Assembly: GCA_025934695.1 (NCBI GenBank)
Contig: JAICWS010000002.1
Location: 834,230 to 898,229 of the forward strand
Direction: 5' to 3'
Length of the DNA: 64,000 nt
Source: Alphaproteobacteria bacterium
GTDB taxonomy: Bacteria; Pseudomonadota; Alphaproteobacteria; Micavibrionales; UBA2020
Positions within the stretch are counted from its first letter, which is position 1. Each line of letters starts with the position of its first letter. The notes beneath the pieces were generated by a model. That model worked only from the letters and a program-made list of their open reading frames with translations, was not told the DNA's origin and did no database searches. Below, piece after piece: positions 62,634 to 64,000 of this stretch. The position numbers and the translations under genes were made by a program.

Positions 62634-62936
62634 GTGAAAGCACGGATCTACAAACCCGCCAAGAACGCGATGCAGTCGGGCCGCGGCAACACCACTGACT
62701 GGGTGCTGGAATACGAACTCGAAACGCCGCGCCGGCCCGAGCCGCTGATGGGCTGGACCTCGTCGGGCGACACGCTCAACGAAGTCGTCATGCGCTTCGA
62801 GAGCCGCGAAGCCGCCATCTCCTTCGCCGAAACCCGCGGCATCGAATATACGCTCGCCAACGACCATCCGCGCAAGGTCAAGCCGCGCAGCTATCTCGAC
62901 AATTTCAAATACCGCCCGTACGAAGAAGAGAAGTGA
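62634..62936 (+). CDS. NDUFS4-like complex I accessory subunit
   Basis: A 100-residue protein of the ETC complex I NDUFS4 family, the alphaproteobacterial counterpart of the mitochondrial 18-kDa subunit. Diagnostic: KARIYKPAKNAMQSGRGNT, LMGWTSSGDTLNEVVMRFES and RSYLDNFKYRP. Translation starts at a GTG at 62634 with GGAG 7 bases upstream; the frame extends back through the tRNA gene and is not coding there. It supports an aerobic, mitochondria-related lineage. Confidence 0.93.
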   Translation: MKARIYKPAKNAMQSGRGNTTDWVLEYELETPRRPEPLMGWTSSGDTLNEVVMRFESREAAISFAETRGIEYTLANDHPRKVKPRSYLDNFKYRPYEEEK

Positions 62937-62944
62937 CGCTTTAG

Positions 62945-63010
62945 CGTCATCCCCGCGAAAGCGGGGATCTCGTGAAGCCGGAGGGGATTCCCGCTTGCGC
63001 GGGAATGACG
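62945..63010. repeat. Intergenic inverted repeat, family 1 copy C
   Basis: The arms CGTCATCCCCGCGAAAGCGG and CCGCTTGCGCGGGAATGACG flank a centre of about 25 bases, between two gene ends. Confidence 0.85.
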
Positions 63011-63017
63011 GCTTTGT

Positions 63018-63479
63018 TTACGGCTTCGGCTTTTGGCTCGCCTTCACGTGCTCGGACAGATTGTCCATGATGTCTTTCGTCGAGCGTCCGATGAAGATCT
63101 TCACGGTGCCGCTCACTGCCGCGTTCATGCCGGTTTCATAGTCCATCTCGAACGTCACATGGGTTTTGCCGGGCGCGACCTCGTTGAAGGTCCAGTGGAT
63201 GTCCATCGACTTGAGCGCGCCGCCGATCGAATGCAGTTTGATGTCGCTGTCGGGCGTCGAGGTCGCGCGCACGGTCTGGCTGGTGGAAGAAAGGAACGCT
63301 GAAATCGCGGGCGGAACTTTAAACGCCATTTCGACATCTGTGGCGGCCGCATCCTGCTTCACGATTTTCGCCGAGCGGATGGACGGAAAAATATCGGGGA
63401 AATGCACATAGTCCGCAACCGCGTTGAAAAGTTCCTTCGGCGAGAAGGGCAGATCGGCTTCCTTGACGACTTTGACCAT
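63018..63479 (-). CDS. SRPBCC (START/COQ10-like) protein
   Basis: A 153-residue protein of the START-like helix-grip fold (LPFSPKELFNAVADYVHFPD at the N-terminus and WTFNEVAPGKTHVTFEMDYE in the sheet), near the COQ10/RatA group that binds quinones or acts at the ribosome. The choice between these roles is not possible from sequence alone. It lies 12 bases after the aldehyde dehydrogenase on the same strand, so they may be co-transcribed. Confidence 0.8.
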   Translation of the reverse strand: MVKVVKEADLPFSPKELFNAVADYVHFPDIFPSIRSAKIVKQDAAATDVEMAFKVPPAISAFLSSTSQTVRATSTPDSDIKLHSIGGALKSMDIHWTFNEVAPGKTHVTFEMDYETGMNAAVSGTVKIFIGRSTKDIMDNLSEHVKASQKPKP

Positions 63480-63491
63480 GTTTTTTAGCTC

Positions 63492-64000
63492 CTAAATGTG
63501 CGGTGATTTCTTCTTGATGATCGTGGATTTGATTTCCTGGTATTCCTCGATGCCGAAGTGCGAATTCTCACGCCCAATGCCGGATTCCTTCACGCCGCCA
63601 AAAGGGATCGCCTCGTCGATAAGCATCGACTCATTGATGCCGACCATGCCGGCCTGCAGCTGTTTCGCCACTTCCGCCGCATGCGCCTCGTCCCTGCCGA
63701 AGACATAGGCGGCGAGGCCATAGCGCGTATCATTGGCCTGCGTGATCACCTCCGCCTCTTCGCGGAACTTGAACAGCGCCGCGACAGGACCGAAGGTTTC
63801 CTGGCTTTTGATTTCCATCTCCGGCGTTGCGTTCTTCAGCACCGTGGGCTCGAAGAACAATGTGCCGGGCTGCGAGACATGCCCGCCGCAGAGGATTTCC
63901 GCGCCTTTTGCAACCGCGTCGTCGACCTGGTGCTGCACCTTGTCGACGGCCTTTTGGTTGATAAGCGGGCCCATCTGCGTGTTGGGATCGAGTCCGTCGC
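63492..64000 (-). CDS. Aldehyde dehydrogenase, C-terminal part (succinate-semialdehyde type)
   Basis: The C-terminal about 169 residues of an NAD(P)-dependent aldehyde dehydrogenase; the N-terminus lies beyond the window. Family blocks: MGPLINQKAVDKVQ, KSQETFGPVAALFKF, YGLAAYVFGRD and FGGVKESGIGRENSHFGIEE, the last typical of GabD-like succinate-semialdehyde dehydrogenases. The catalytic Cys and NAD site are outside the window. Confidence 0.88.
   Translation of the reverse strand, partial: DGLDPNTQMGPLINQKAVDKVQHQVDDAVAKGAEILCGGHVSQPGTLFFEPTVLKNATPEMEIKSQETFGPVAALFKFREEAEVITQANDTRYGLAAYVFGRDEAHAAEVAKQLQAGMVGINESMLIDEAIPFGGVKESGIGRENSHFGIEEYQEIKSTIIKKKSPHI

Overview
The window looks like a chromosomal segment of a GC-rich, flagellated alphaproteobacterium. 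Lineage-specific markers are the CtrA phosphorelay pieces (CtrA, the ChpT phosphotransferase), the flagellar regulators FlbD, FliX, FlaF and FlbT, a 6S RNA sitting between zapA and the 5-formyl-THF cyclo-ligase gene, and an NDUFS4-type complex I accessory subunit. I cannot name the family with confidence. The genes form one dense, mostly co-oriented flagellar and cell-cycle region with accessory genes interleaved.

Layout. 1-7.1 kb: an ankyrin protein cut by the left edge, an orphan acidic protein, a lytic-transglycosylase-like protein, and an operon of Xaa-Pro aminopeptidase, RlmM-type methyltransferase and an orphan. 7.2-11.6 kb: phosphohexomutase, chpT, an ankyrin protein, a CheY-like receiver, cheR and a small HREDGPA-repeat protein. 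11.7-15.1 kb: ctrA, then fliI-fliJ and another ankyrin gene. 15.1-26.7 kb: a long minus-strand operon fliF-fliG-fliH-fliN-flbD-flhA-flhF-flhG, then a FliK-like protein and an orphan. 27-43.9 kb: flbT-flaF plus a tiny ArfA-like gene, two flagellins bracketing four tandem TPR-sulfotransferases, hook and rod genes (flgE, flgD, fliK, flgI, flgJ, flgN) and fliX. 44-46 kb: an orphan, dksA and intergenic repeats. 46.1-53.8 kb: a four-gene operon pairing a 1021-residue VWA protein with an 885-residue MoxR-like AAA+ ATPase and two unrecognised proteins. 54-57.7 kb: cysQ, an orphan-zapA-6S RNA-cyclo-ligase-ymdB-DUF192 run. 57.7-62.4 kb: a sigma-54 activator next to a signalling module with a pseudo-HPt, two receivers and a degenerate GGDEF/EAL-like protein. 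62.5-64 kb: tRNA-Pro, the NDUFS4-like gene, an SRPBCC protein and an aldehyde dehydrogenase cut by the right edge.

How it fits together. Regulatory sites readable by eye give a Caulobacter-like hierarchy. TTAA-N7-TTAA CtrA boxes lie upstream of the fliF region and the first flagellin, and TGGCAC-N5-TTGC-type sigma-54 promoters lie upstream of flbT, flgE, fliK and flgI. The sulfotransferases lie downstream of flgE and the second flagellin on the same strand, so they may be expressed with the filament genes. CysQ, which removes the PAP by-product of sulfotransferases, is encoded about 18 kb away.

The strongest candidates for something undescribed are: the MoxR/VWA operon, which has a perfect CtrA box 22 bp before its first start codon; the flagellin/sulfotransferase cassette; the sigma-54-controlled module built from inactive-looking signalling domains; and the ArfA-like gene whose stop codon is preceded by a perfect hairpin, as expected for a gene that senses failure of trans-translation.
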